The notes beneath the pieces are model-generated. The model ran no database searches. It saw only the letters and a program-made list of their open reading frames with translations, and was not told the origin of the DNA. Of a DNA stretch of 64,000 nt, positions 32,543-45,281 are shown piece by piece. Origin of the DNA: Rosellinia necatrix (lineage: Eukaryota; Ascomycota; Sordariomycetes; Xylariales; Xylariaceae); contig JAGYVD010000005.1 of NCBI GenBank assembly GCA_021209875.1, positions 62,001 through 126,000 on the forward strand. Direction: 5' to 3'. How positions within the stretch are numbered: the stretch's first letter is position 1; the number at the start of each line of letters is the position of its first letter. Both the position numbers and the translations under genes were made by a program.

Positions 32543-34382
32543 TTAAAATGCGTTGGGAGTCCTGGGCGACAGGGGACTCATCCGTCCCATACCGCACCAG
32601 CAGGTCCCATCACCCTCCCGTTCTACCTGCACCGTCACGTCGATCCCTTGCTTGCTGAGGTAGTTCTTGACCCTGTCCCGGACCTCTTCCACATCGGCCC
32701 CCCGCATCGCCGCCACGTGCATCACCCCTAGGAGCTGTCCCCCGGGCTCGCTGCCCGCTCGGTCGTCGGTCCAGAATTTGGGAACCGAGTAGGACGCTAC
32801 CCCGCGCTGGTTCGTGATTTCAGAGAGCGTGTTGCGGAGGTTGTATTCCGTGTCGGCCGTGTTGGTTAGGAGCAGCCGTTGCGCCGAGGATTTGACCAAG
32901 GGCGTTGCCGTGATGAGGATTAGGTAGGCAATCAGGAACGAGGCCAGAGGATCCCAGCCCGACCAGGGCATGAAGTAGGTTAACGCCGTGGAAACGATCA
33001 CCGACGCGCTTCCCAGCGTGTCGGCGAGGATATGGAGGTAGATCCCGTGCATGTTCTCGTTGTCGTGGCTGTGATGTCCATGTCCGTGGGCATGCCCGTG
33101 CTTCTCAGACGCCCTCGCGCCGTCGTGGTCATGGTCTACCTTTTGTTCGTGGCTGTGGCCATGATCATGACCATGGCTATGGCCGTGCCCGTGATGGTCG
33201 TGACCGTGGCCATGGTGATGGCCGTGAGAACCGAAGGCAAATATTCCCAAAAGGTTGACGACCAATCCCATCGTGCTAACGACGAAGAGCTCCCCCAAAC
33301 GCTTCGTCTCTCTTCCTTCCAGCAACCTCTCAAAGGCCTCAAACATAATTTCGACACTGATTAGTCTAACGCAGGGCATTAGTACACTGCCACCAATCAG
33401 AAAGTGTCGCCTTCTTACATAAGGAAGACGCCATTCGCGAAACCGCTCAGCGTTTCGACTTTCCCAAACCCATACGGAAACCTTTCGCTTGGGGGCCATT
33501 TACTCATGACGGATGCGAAGAGCCCTACAGCGAGCGCGACACAGTCGAAGAACATGTGTATACTATCACTTAGAAGCCCGAGCGAGTCGGTAAGATAGCC
33601 ATAGACAGCCTGCACTGTCATAAAGCTAAAGTTCACACTGTCCACGATTAGAGTTAGCATCCTGCCGCCTGCAGTATGTAAAATGGTTGGGGAAAGTACC
33701 CCATGAAGTAGAAAATACGTCGTGAGTCCTTATCCGTCATGATGGCGTGGATCAGCGGCCACCTAGCCGTGTAAGGGAGCAGAAGCCCCGTGACCCTCGA
33801 GAACTCATGGGAGTGATGGTGGTCATGGTCATGGTCGTGGCCGTGGTCGTGATCGTGGTCGTGGTCGTGGCTGTGGCTGTGGCTGTGGCTGTGGCCGTGA
33901 CCGTGGCCATGATCGTGATCATGATCATGACTATGGTTATGGTTGTGGTTGTGCCCGTGATCGTGCTTGTGATCGTGCTTGTGATCGTGGCCATGTCCTC
34001 CGCTATGGTGCCCATCCTCGTGTGAGTTGGTATGGTTGTGAAGGGAGGCTACCTGGACGTTCGCCCGCCCTAGGGTCGGTGTGTCTTGGGCATTTGGGCG
34101 GAGGGGGGATGGCCGGTTTTCCCGTCGTTGTAACGGGATGAAAGAGTTGGCGCGGTATTGTGCCACGTTCTGGCGAGCATGAGTCTGAACGTCTTCATCG
34201 ATGCTTTCTTGGCTATGGTTATGACTGTGAGAGCGCACAGATGCGTTGGACAGGCTCGAGCGCGCCCTCGAGTGGCCGAACGAGGGGGTCGAATGGCTGT
34301 GACTATGGATATGCTCGATGGAGCCGTGGGGGCTATGGCTATGCGACAAAGGCGCCTGTGGGAGAGCGTACGACGAGGCCAT
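32543..34382 (-). CDS. Zinc transporter, cation diffusion facilitator, Msc2/ZnT5 type
   Basis: Three exons: 34382-33700, 33637-33419 and 33365-32543, giving 574 residues. The N-terminal 200 residues are cytosolic and very His-rich. The CDF membrane domain follows: IFYFMGVNFSFMTVQ, SLGLLSDSIHMFFDCVALA and FANGVFLILISVEI. The zinc-site motif H-x3-D is present in helix 2 (HMFFD) and helix 5 (HILAD), and a second His-rich loop lies between helices 4 and 5. The closest recognised proteins are Msc2 (budding yeast), Cis4 (fission yeast) and ZnT5/7, which load zinc into the ER/Golgi. The N-terminal helix array of full Msc2 is absent here. Both introns have good branch sites; the first was chosen over a nearer AG because it restores the conserved helix. 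Confidence 0.92.
33820..34010 (-). repeat. His-Asp/His-Gly/His-Ser dipeptide-coding tract
   Basis: Low-complexity coding DNA with alternating His codons, the N-terminal zinc-binding tract of the transporter. It creates long spurious open frames on both strands. Confidence 0.9.
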
Positions 34383-36792
34383 GATCGAATATCACAACGG
34401 CCGTCTGCTCACACACGCTACGCCGAATTGCGAGGTCTGGCCGAGTCAGACGCCCGCTACTAGATACTGCTCGCTCTATGCGTGTGGAAAGAAGTTCTCC
34501 AGCCGGGTCCAGTTCGCGGCAATGGCCGGATGTCGTCTGTCTTATCACGCAGTCTCAGGCAGGGGGTACTACTGTCGTTGGCTCGGGTTCGGGAGGTTGT
34601 ATTGGATTGGGGGGCGATTGGACACGGCGAGGTGGCCGAGTGATTGCCGGCGAACTGTGTGCTAACTGTCGAAATAGGTCAATAGACACGGCTTTGCGCG
34701 GAGCAGCTCGTTTAACGCTGTTTTTGATTTCGGCGAGACACCCGCATTCGGCAAATCGGTCGCGGAACGGTCGAAGATCAACCAATAAACCAATAAAACC
34801 AATCAAGCAATCAGGCAATCAGGCAATCAAGGAATCAATCAATCGGGCTGTCGGTTGGGTCTGATCTAGTGCGGCCGGTGTGCTGTATGTAGTCTGATCT
34901 ATTCGATCAGTCCGATCTAATCTGATCTGCACTGGGAGAATGAATGAATGTTGCGCGAGTCGGGTCGCGGTTTCATTAAGGGGTAGGGGGTTTGGCGTTG
35001 GGTTCAGAACAGGTTGGTATCAAACAAGGGCTCCGACGCGAGATCGAGGGACATGGCGAGGGGTATTGACCCGAGAAATGAGAGACGAGACCCAAAAAAT
35101 AACCAAGAGCACAAAGCACATCGGTCCCAAGATACTACAGCAGACTTGTCTTGTCTGAGGAGAGATATGGCCGACGTTGGAGTACCATGGGGATTGTTGA
35201 CTTGATTAGGTACCTGCCATCAATGCATTCTAGCCTTAGCCTACCAAAACACTGAGCATACGGGTTCCCCTGTCAGTTAGGTAGGTGCCACTACCTGGGT
35301 ACCGACCAGTGTACACTCCATTAGGTAAGTACCTAGGTAGTGTAGATAGCGAGGTAGCATCGACGTACACAGCTCTATAATTAGGGACTGTCTTCGTGCT
35401 GCTTGCACAAGGGACGACGCAGCGGACGACTTACCACCCCATACAACCTGCCACTGTAGGGAGGTACCTACTATAGAGTACTTCGGCCCCCTGTCCCAAA
35501 TAAATATGGCTTAAGTCAGCGACAGTAAGCCCTGTTGTAGTTACTAGATAGTGGAGGACGCCTTGGTAGACACAAGATGCAAGTACGGTAGGTACACTAA
35601 TCTATGTACCACGTTTCTCACCTTGTACGTACATGGGCGGTTGTGCTGCCTCAATTGCTCGTCTTATCTTTGATAGTGTTATGAAAAGAGTAAGTTGCAC
35701 GATGCATATCAAAACGTAGTGGTCAGTACTGCTTTTGCTAACAGGGAGCGATTCTCCTGGTGCAGGTGCCTTAATCTACTTAAATTAAGCTACCTACGTG
35801 TAGTAGCACCCTCGTACGCATCCCACATACCTATTTTTACCACTAATGACAAAATAGCGTCAATGGCTCGGACAGTTAAGATATTAGTTCATCCCTATTT
35901 GTCAAATATAAACAAATATATTTATATTCGACTTATAACTAACGCAAGCTCTGGCGACTTGCCAATGTTGTTCAGAACCCTCACTGAGATCCAATGATAC
36001 CTAGGTAGGTAAACCAATCTGAGACCAAGCGCTAGGTACTACTCTATAACTAACTAGGTACTTGTAATCATGTACTTGTAGATATCCCCAGTCACCACTC
36101 TTGGCCTGAAACAGAAAATCAACAACTATTCATCTGTTCATTAATAATAGATCAGCCATTTGTTAAGCATAATAAAGGATGAATACTTATCATATTATTC
36201 CTGAAGTCCTCACTAGACATCTAAACATGTGGGTAACAGTAGTTATACCAAAGCATTAATTATATGGGGTCCATGTGCCCTGTAGTCTCCTGACGTAAGT
36301 ATTCATAGTGCATTGAGTTCGGGCAAGTACCTATTGCCTACACGTAAATTAAGTCACCTTCAAGTTGTTTGCCATGCAGCAGCCCAGTGCCACTGCCGCT
36401 GCCACTGCCAGGATTAGAGAAAGACAGGCGCGGGAGTGAATACCTCCCGTTACTGTAAGATACTTGCAGGATACATATTTGTGCTTATTAAATAGCTAGA
36501 GAATGATGTACTTTTATGTATCAAAACGTACCTATCTAATAGGTAGGCAGCCGGAGGTGGTACACGCGCAGGAAAGGCGGAAAAAAAAAAAGGAAAAAAA
36601 AAAGTCACTGTCCAGCATGGACGGAAACACGCTTGAGTAGGTAGGAAAAAAAAATTAAGTATATATTTCCCATCGCCTTGATTCTCCTGCTGTTGTCACC
36701 TTCCTGATTACACCACCCAACATCACCATTCAAGATCCAGAGATCATCGCATCAATACAATACAACAGTCTATTGTCCCGATCGCGATCACA
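34383..36792. other. Intergenic between divergent genes
   Basis: The common upstream region of the zinc transporter and the CTP synthase gene. Repeated AATCAA units occur near 34796-34850, and ACCTAGGTAG-type motifs near 35330 and 36000. Poly-A runs occur at about 36581-36602, upstream of the CTP synthase start. No gene is supported. Confidence 0.55.
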
Positions 36793-39355
36793 ATGCATTA
36801 CATTCTTGTGTCGGGTGGTGTCATTTCCGGTACTTGGCTGCCTTTCGTCCTCGTCCCCAATCGTTATCGCTAATACCCCGCCAGGAGTTGGGAAGGGCAT
36901 CATAGCCTCGTCCACCGGACTGGTATGTGCTGTTTATGTCTAGCCCGATGCGTATATGGGCCTGGGAAACTAATCTCCTCGTAGCTCCTCCAGTCTCTCG
37001 GATTCCGCGTCAGCTGTATCAAGGTAGCCTCACCCAACCAACCCCCTCCGACCGTGTTTGGTACATGTTTGGTACACCGTGTAGACCACGCCATCGGGTG
37101 CTGATGCCGTGAATAGATCGACCCGTATGTGTCCGTAGATGCAGGGCTGATGGCCCCTGCCGAACATGGTGAATGTTTCGTCCTAGGTTCTGGTTCAGGT
37201 TAGTGACATATGATCCTTGCGGTGCTTGCGATGCTTGCGATGCTTGCGATGCGATGTACACTCCGATGTATACTCGAGCCCCTTGTCCGCCCAGCTGCTA
37301 AGTACTGTATATTCGCGGTCTAGAGGTCGACTTGGATCTAGGCAACTACGAGCGATATCTATCTCTGGCCCTCACCGGCGACAATAACATCACGACCGGG
37401 AAGGTCTATCTCGACGTCATCTCCAAAGAAAGAAAAGGTGCCTACCTGGGTCGTACCGTCCAGATCGTGCCCCACGTCGTCGACGCCATCAAGGACTGGA
37501 TTAAGCGTGTAGCCTATACGTGTGTAGATGGCTCCGGAGAGGAGCCCGACGTCTGTATCATTGAGTTGGGGTATGTCATACCGGCTTGCTCCTACCTCAT
37601 CACAAGTGCATGACCCAGCACCAGTAGCCCCGAGTGACGTGTGCCCACGAGATGATAAAGCATATCCTGACTGATGATCTCCGAACAGAGGAACCGTGGG
37701 TGATATCGAAAGCGTACGTAACGCCAATTATCCCGGAGCAGGTTTAGCTCCACGGGCTACAGCCAACACTAATTCTTGAACAGATGCCTTTCCTTGAAGC
37801 TCTCACTCAGTGTACGCATTATGAACTCCCCACCCCCCCCCCTACTCTACTTACCCCCCATAGCCTGCAAGTAGCGTTTCATCAAAGGCGTTGACCATTA
37901 GCTGATTCGCCTTTTTGATAGTGCGCCATGAAGCTGGAAATGCCAATTTTGTCACCATTATGGTCAGCTATGTCCCCGTGATCCATGGAGAGCAGAAGAC
38001 GAAGCCAACCCAACATGCCGTGAAAACTGTTCGAAGCCACGGCTTGATCCCCGATGTCGTATGTTCCAATCACCCCCAATTACTCACTCGCCTTCCCGCT
38101 GACGAAACATAAGATCGCTTGCCGCTGCGAAAAGCCTCTAGACGACGGGACTGTTCGAAAAATCTCGCTGCACTGCCAGGTTGAGATGGATCAGGTTGTC
38201 GTTGTCCGTGATATGCCGACTATTTACCAGGTGCCGCTCCTCTTGCATGAACAGAAGTTAGTACCCCTCCTGTTATCTAGAATGAGTCTTTCCACGGAGT
38301 CTATTCCCAGCCATCGAGCAGCGAAAGGCGATGAGCTCTGGAAGGCCTGGAGTATCGCTGCCACGGCCGAACACAAAGCAACCGTCAAGATCGCCCTTGT
38401 CGGCAAGTATGTGAGCTCTCCGGACGCCTATATGAGTGTCACGAAGGCGCTGGAGCACTCCGCCATGCATTTACGTCTGAATCTCCAACTGCTCTGGATC
38501 AACGCTGAGCACCTTGAGCCCCGGATGCAAAGCTCAGAGCCGGAGAAATACCAGAAAGCCTGGGATACCCTCCATACAGCCTCAGGTTTGATCGTGCCCG
38601 GTGGGTTTGGCAAACGAGGCGTCTTGGGTATGATGTTGGCTTCCAAGTGGGCCAGAGAGCAGAATGTCCCCTTCTTAGGTGTAAGTTCCACCGAAAGGCC
38701 AACTGGCTAACATGGTGCTACTAGCCCACTGACCGGCTTATTAGGTATGCCTTGGGTTTCAAGTTGCCGTGATGCAATTTGCGCGAGACGTCTGCTCCTT
38801 GCCGGATGCCGATTCGGAGGAGTTCGATGACGCTACAAAAGAACCAGTTATCGTCTATATGCCGGAGTTGGACCGCGAAAACATGGGTGGCACGATGCGC
38901 CTTGGCCTACACGAGACCATCTTCCAAGAAGGCAGCGAATGGTCGAAGATCCGGGCCCTATATGGTGGCGTTCATGGAGTGAAAGAGAGACATCGACACA
39001 GATACGAAGTTAACCCCCAATTCGTGGATCGACTACAGGAGGCAGGCATCCGTTTCATTGGAAAGGACGAGACCGGGCAGCGCATGGAAATTTTCGAGAT
39101 CAAAGACCACCCTTATTTCGTTGGTACGTTCCCATCATTGGAGCTATGGTATCGTGCGGATGACTTACGGAAATAGGGACGCAATTTCACGCCGAGTACC
39201 AGTCACGGGTACTCGCGCCGAGCGTAAGTGTTCCGATTCCCAATTTAAATACATTCGCCTAGATGTTGACAATCTTCCAGAGACCATATCTTGGCTTCGT
39301 GGCTGCCAGCGCGGGTAACCTCGGCGAGGTTATCAATATCAGCGACCTGAAATAA
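36793..39355 (+). CDS. CTP synthase, divergent, intron-rich
   Basis: Twelve exons: 36793-36829, 36885-36922, 36985-37023, 37117-37198, 37324-37570, 37689-37713, 37784-37811, 37922-38058, 38114-38680, 38745-39123, 39177-39223 and 39281-39355, giving 566 residues. It makes CTP from UTP, ATP and glutamine. The synthase half keeps the P-loop (GGVISGVGKG), [27 protein letters not shown] and [11 protein letters not shown]. The glutaminase half keeps GGFGKRG, the Cys402 nucleophile in [17 protein letters not shown], and His531/Glu533 in QFHAEY. Several positions that are nearly fixed in eukaryotic CTP synthases differ: [11 protein letters not shown] for DPYxNxDAGTM, VLGSGSE for VLDDGGE, and LTGDNN for LTRDNN. 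All exons join in frame, so it looks functional. It may be a second, diverged copy beside a housekeeping gene elsewhere. Confidence 0.93.
37223..37249 (+). repeat. 9-bp tandem repeat TGCTTGCGA x3 in CTP synthase intron 4
   Basis: Three perfect units followed by a partial one, inside the intron 37199-37323. Confidence 0.85.
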
Positions 39356-40887
39356 GGGGGTAAGGAACACTCTCATGTCGTTATTTTGGAGCTGGGTATT
39401 ATGGCGTATTCTCCGGGTGGAGTTTACACTGCAACTGATGGCCGGCAGCTTTGATGCCGTTTTTACCTTCCGATCCGTGAATGCATGCAGCACTGGCGCA
39501 CCCGCATGTCATTTTCGTGTAAGTTTCCGTTCTCACCCAAGTGCGCTCGGGCACAGGTCATGACGTGTTACGAACACAATCGCTCACATATCCACCCAGG
39601 GATCGCGAATATCACGGATCATTCCCCGCGGCAAGCATATTCAGAAGTCTATAGAGGTAAGTATCTATCGACACGGCCCCAAGGAAAGCTTTATACAGGC
39701 TACTTGAAGTAACTGCAAAGCAAGTTTCCTATTATTGTATGCCGCCGTAGGATAAGCAGCGATACGATCTTACCAGACCGAGCCCTAGAGCAGTAATCAG
39801 ACACATAGACATAACAACGGCAACGACAGCATCGTCGAGTATTTATGTCTCCTCGTAAGTGCTGCTCGTCGCTGTCTACTGCTGCTGTGAGCCCATATAT
39901 CAAGCATGATGCGCGTATTCCTCTCGTGAGAAAGGGTGCCCGCCACAGGAACTGGCTGCTCAGAAGGATTGCCCTCTATTCGAATGGAACCATAAGGAAT
40001 ACTCAGTATAACTAGGTAAGCTAGCCTCGTAGTTGCTCCAGCTGGGCTCGTACACATAGATGCACAATAACAGGTGTGGTGCTGTGCTCTTAAAATCCCA
40101 AATGAAGTAAGTCGGTGGGTTGCCGTCAATGGCTCAATGTGAGACGAGTTCGTACCCTAGAACGGAGGGCCTCCGGCAATTCATGTGCGCGATCGAATCC
40201 ACGTCACCAGACAGCATCACTCCTAAAGGAGTGTTGTGATGAAAGATTGAAGCGATAGTTGTGGATATGTAGATCCAATACAATTCTACTTATAACTATG
40301 CAAAATTGGACATAAATCGCTCGTCCCCTCACGCACTCAGTCCGCCAGTCAACTAATGATATGATGCTAAGTTCGTAGAGTACACTTCTCCCTAGTGTAA
40401 ATTAATACCCAGGCAGACAGGAGCATGACGAAGAGACCAGGTAAAAGAGTAAGGACCTCATCTGTGTCTGATATTACACACAGTGTATTCAGATGGTAAT
40501 ATACTGTGTATATACGTAGCTGCTGTATGACAAGCCCCGGTGGGCCAATCCCCTGCACACACTGTATCATGTACATCTTGCCATGCTGTCAATTAGTAGT
40601 GCAATCAACTAGCCTTTCACAAGTCTTCTCATAACGACTGACCTCTTTCGGCATCAAAACGTCTCTCTAGCGGATGGAATCCGCCAATAATCACTTTTGC
40701 GAATCCACTTTCATTACTAGATCGTAACCTGGATGTGGTCGGAATATAAATGCGGACAAAAATAAACTAATACTCCCCAGTTTCTCATGGTCCGGTCTCA
40801 AGCCACCCGGCACTTCTTCTCACTCCCTCGAGGCGGAGGCAGGCAGTCAACACAACAAGAAGAAAAAAGAAAAAAAAAAGAGAGAAA
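39356..40887. other. Intergenic, no gene supported
   Basis: 3' flank of CTP synthase and promoter of ALG1. An AG-rich stretch lies directly before the ALG1 start (40856-40887). Short frames only. Confidence 0.55.
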
Positions 40888-42574
40888 ATGTCACCTCTAG
40901 CCATTGTTCTATGGTCTACCTTCGGCGGGCTATTCATAGCCACAGCTGCGGTCCTCATCCTACTCCCGTCCCGATATGAGAAGCCCTCGGCTGCAACATC
41001 GGGCAAGGCCTCCGTATCCGTGCAGGTCCTGGTCCTAGGCGACATCGGCCGAAGCCCTCGGATGCAATATCATGCCTTGAGCATTGCCAGACACGGAGGA
41101 ACGGTTGATATCATTGGATATCATGGTATGTTTGTCAATTGAATTCCTCACTCTAGGAAAAAAAGAGAAAGAAAAATACAAATACATCTCGCCCACTCCG
41201 CAATGGCACCTATGACGAGCATGGCGATGGCTAACACAACTCACAGAATCATCACCACACCCAGACCTTCTTGCAAGTCCCAACATCACCATCCGAGCTC
41301 TGGCAGCCCCCCCCAAAATCCTTAGAACACCATCAATTCCGTTCCTGATTTCAGGTCCTCTGAAAGTCCTCTGGCAAGTGGGCACACTCCTCATCACGCT
41401 ATGCTATACGACGCCAGCCTCAAAATGGCTCTTAGTTCAGGTGCGTAAATAAACAAGCAACCACAATTCACCATGAAATCATCCGGTGCACCATACCCTA
41501 CCCCCCCTTCTTCCATCTATTCCAAACAACTGACCCTCCCAGAACCCCCCCTCGATCCCAACCCTGGTCGTGGCCATGGTGGTCTCGATCCTGCGCAACA
41601 CGCGCCTGATGATCGACTGGCACAACTACGGCTGGACCATCCTGGCAGGGACCAAGGGCGCGACGCACCCCTTCGTCTCGCTCTCGCGCGCCTACGAGCG
41701 CGCCCTCGCCCAAGCCGCGCCCACGGCCAACGTGACCGTGACCCACGCGATGCGGCGCGAGCTGCAGGCGTCGCCGTGGGACGTGCAGACGCCAATTGTG
41801 ACCCTCCACGACCGGCCCCCGGCCATTTTCCGCCCGCTCGCCTCCGCCTCGGAGCGCGCCGCCTTCCTCTCCGCGCTCCCGGCCACGCAAGCGCACGCCG
41901 CCTCGATCCTGTCGGGCGCGACGCGGCTGGTCGTGAGCAGCACGTCCTGGACGCCGGACGAGGACTTCTCGCTCTTCCTCGGCGCGCTCGAGATCTACGC
42001 TGCCGCCGCCACCACTACCACTGCCGCCCCCCCGCTCCTCAACCCCCCAACTCGCTCCCACGCGGACCTGCTCGTGGTGATCACCGGCAAGGGCCCGCAG
42101 AAAGCGCACTACGAGGCGCGCATCCGCGCCCTCGAGGACGGCGGCCGGCTCCGCGGCGTGCGCGTGGTGACGGCCTGGCTCTCCGTGTCCGAGTACGCGG
42201 GCCTCCTGCGCAGCGCGGACCTGGGCGTGTGTCTGCATACGTCGAGCTCCGGCGTCGACCTGCCGATGAAGGTCGTCGACATGTTCGGTTCCGGCCTCCC
42301 CGTCGTCGCGTACTCAGCGTATGCCAGCTTCGGGGAGCTCGTGCGTGAGGGCGTCAACGGGCGCGGTTTCGAGACCGCCGGCGAGCTGGCGCGCCTGCTC
42401 TTGCGGCTGTTATCCCCTTCTTCTTCTTCTTCTTCTTCTTCTTCCTCCGCCGGTGGCGGTGGTGGTGACAACGAGCTCGCCGTGCTGCGGAAGGGGGCCG
42501 TGGCGGAGAGTGAGCTGCGCTGGGACGAGGAGTGGGATCGCGTGCTCGGGCGCGTCTTCGGCTTTACCGAATAG
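40888..42574 (+). CDS. ALG1: ALG1, chitobiosyldiphosphodolichol beta-mannosyltransferase
   Basis: Three exons: 40888-41125, 41247-41440 and 41543-42574, giving 487 residues. The N-terminal helix ([20 protein letters not shown]) anchors it in the ER membrane. The GT-B glycosyltransferase domain shows [71 protein letters not shown] and [11 protein letters not shown]. It adds the first mannose to the dolichol-linked chitobiose core on the cytosolic face of the ER, an essential step of N-glycosylation. Introns 1 and 2 have GTATGT and GTGCGT donors and keep the frame. A serine run coded by TTC/TCT-type repeats (about 42418-42447) precedes a glycine run near the C-terminus. Confidence 0.95.
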
Positions 42575-43048
42575 ATATGTAGGCGGATTAGCTACCTGCT
42601 GGTACGTACATCAAAGTGTAAAGGAGTTAAGCGCTACTAGATAGCCTGTCCGAACCGATTACTTGTTTTGCCGGTCTTCTTTTCTTTCTCCAGTCTCAAT
42701 AGGGGAGGGAGGGTCGCGTTGATTTACGATAAAGCAAATCGCCTTAGCAAGCAGGGGTGAAACAGATATCACCATGAGAAGGAAACGAAAATAGTAAAAG
42801 GGAGACTTTGTCCAAACATGACGCGGTATACATATTACGCCATAATAAAACCCCGGAACGACGCCCATCGCTAACCTGGAAACAAATACCGGAATAAGAC
42901 TGCCCCCTTTCGCCGGCAAAAAGCCTCATTCCGGTGCACATGGCGCTGTGCCATAAATGTGAATATATCTTGCCCCATGTATCTATCCCACGATACCAAA
43001 GTCACTCTCTAGGCTGAAGATACACATCGCAGTCCCCATCTTGCGTCA
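42575..43048. other. Short intergenic between convergent ALG1 and E2 genes
   Basis: Both neighbours end here. No gene is seen. Confidence 0.6.
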
Positions 43049-43829
43049 TTAATTTGTCTCTCCCAAGCTTTCTTTGACACATTGGCGGACCCGTTTTCGA
43101 AAGTCCTTCGGTCCGCCCTCGCGCTCGGCGCGTAGTAGCTTAGCCGCATCCAAGTTAGCCGGACTGTCTTCGTTGGGTTCGCTGAATAAGCTGATGACAC
43201 TGAGCAGGATGGTCTCGGGAGTCTGAACAGGGCTCCATCTTTCGGCGGCGCTCTCGTAGCCGTAGGTATCCTCGCCGGGCGGGTGTAAGATGGAGATACA
43301 CAGCTCACCGCTGGGGTAAATGTTAGGGTGGAAAGGGACGGGGTTCTGGAAGACGAGCTTGGGCGGCATGTGTGGGTACGTCGGCGGGAAGGTCAGATGA
43401 GCGCGAAATATAGCTCCTAGTAAATGACCAAATCAGCAAGAATTCTGTGATATCTCGTTGAGGAGGAGACCGGAATAGTCGTATAAAGTGAGAGGGTAGT
43501 TTTTTGTAATTTTATTTGTGTCGTGGTTTTGAAGACAGAAGATTCGAGCTTGGGTTATTCCTATGTTCCCTATTGGAGGCCCCCAAAGGGAAATCGGGGG
43601 GGAATTTTCGGGCAGGGAAGAGTAACGCAAACAAGCCCGAACACAGGCACGTACCGCCGTAATACTTGCAATCATCGTGGATCATGAGCGAGACCTCCCA
43701 CTCGAAGACATTACTATCTCTTAAGAGGCCCACAGAAATCCCTGATAGGTCGTTCGATGTGTTGATCTCCTTGAGCTGCCTCTGCAACAAAGCCCCAGCT
43801 GCGCTGGCGTTGGCGGACGACGCGGACAT
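43049..43829 (-). CDS. Ubiquitin-conjugating enzyme E2, Ubc7/UBE2G type
   Basis: Two exons, 43829-43655 and 43416-43049, encode 180 residues. The UBC fold is complete: LQRQLKEI, FEWEVSLMIHDDCKYYGGAI, FPPTYPHMPPKL and HPNIYPSGELCISIL with catalytic Cys98. The insertion HPPGEDTYGYESAAERW right after the catalytic cysteine is the acidic-loop hallmark of the Ubc7/UBE2G group, which serves ER-associated degradation. The start at 43829 was chosen over 43883 because family members begin close to the first helix. The 238-bp intron interrupts a Gly codon in YYGG. Confidence 0.93.
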
Positions 43830-45281
43830 GGCCCCGGCTCGTGCACCTACGACCGTGAATGGGGAGCTGGGAACCGTGACCAAGGAGTCCTATCCCCCCG
43901 GTCGAGCGATGGTCGGGCGCGGTATATAGCCGCCAAGTAAACCAGCCAGTAAGAGGAACGCGCGGGGTAAAGATGGGTGCCGAGCTTGCGGCTGTTGACT
44001 GGAGAGAGGGAGAGAGAGAGAGAGCGCTACCCTCTCGTCCGAAACGGGGTATCGCCTTACAAAATATGAATGAGAGTGGAACCACAGAAAGCAAAAAGGA
44101 GCCAGAAGCGGGACGGAAGTCGAGAAGGATAGAAGAGTGGAACAAAGTGGGAACTCGAACGGGTTAAGAAGACGACGGACAATTCGGTAAATCCTTTCCT
44201 CGTGTTTTCGCGATTCTATAGTCTTCTCCTCTGCTTTTCTCTCTTTCTCTTTCTCTTTCCCTTTTCCCTTTTCAAGAATGCAAAAATGAAGACGGAAGGA
44301 GGGGAAGCAAGAAATGGCACGCGAGGCAAGGGAGGACAGGTCAGTTGTTGTCCATGCCTTCTCTATCTGTATGTAGTGTCATGTTACACGCATACAGTAT
44401 ACTCGACGGGCAAAGAGGCTTGAGACGATGGGGAAACTTAAAACCATGGCACGATACATATCGTACTTTCCCTTCTCGGTAGGTTAGCCTAAGATGCCGG
44501 GAGTGGTTGCATTAGCGCCGGCCACTGACTAGCTGTCACCTATCACAGTTATACATGCACATGTACCTGATTATTTTCACCTCCAGTTACCTAAGTAAGT
44601 AGGTCGGGTTGGTCACGAGTTTTCTCCATTGGGTAGCTACTTGGGCGCGTAGCCTTAGCTATGTAGTAGTACCTACTTAGGCACTCAAGGTGTGTGAGCG
44701 AGAAGGCGACTCTTCCTACCTTTATCGACCTCGCTACTAAGTAAGTACCTACATAATAAACTACCTGATAGGTAAGTATACGACCGTTCTCGAGCCACCT
44801 TTGACCCAGTGGTTTTTATGTCGGCGGAGGTAGTCAAGAGTAGTTGAGATCTGACTCAATGCCGTATCATCTTTCCCTCCCAAGCTTGATTAGTTCCACA
44901 AAGGCGCCCAGCTTATTGAAACGAACCAAGACAAGCGCGGCCCGGGTTGAGTTGGTAGTTGGTCTTCGGCCTGAAATTACCTGCTCTGCTTCTATAGCGA
45001 TGCCACATCGAGCTGGTTATTTCAGCTAGGTGCCGGGCTGATAAGAGTCTAGACACATGGAATGCTCGGATGGCAGGGGGTATGGGGCATTGCTATGTTG
45101 GTAATGCCAGGAGGTATCATCCGCGCCCGTGAGGAAAGGGAGAAAATGCTATAGTAAAACGCCGAACGCCAGGCCATATGCGAATAATGCTGTGGCTCAT
45201 TTCCCTTTACATATTCCAGAGTATCATGACGCCTCCTACTCGATACTCGACCTCATCCACTTGTGCCGTCGATACGTCCTT
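43830..45281. other. Intergenic, no gene supported
   Basis: Promoter of the E2 gene, an AG run (about 44004-44022), a CT-rich tract (44220-44275), and several TACCTA/AAGTAAGTA motifs near 44580-44780. The right part flanks the SNU23 3' end. Confidence 0.55.

Noticed and set aside
37184..37323. CTP synthase broken by loss of the conserved acidic loop
   Set aside because: The intron with acceptor at 37323 restores a continuous loop of normal length (GSGSE), so the gene is divergent and not broken.
41473..42348. Plus-strand frame of 291 codons overlapping ALG1
   Set aside because: A different frame of the same GC-rich exon; the ALG1 frame carries all conserved motifs.
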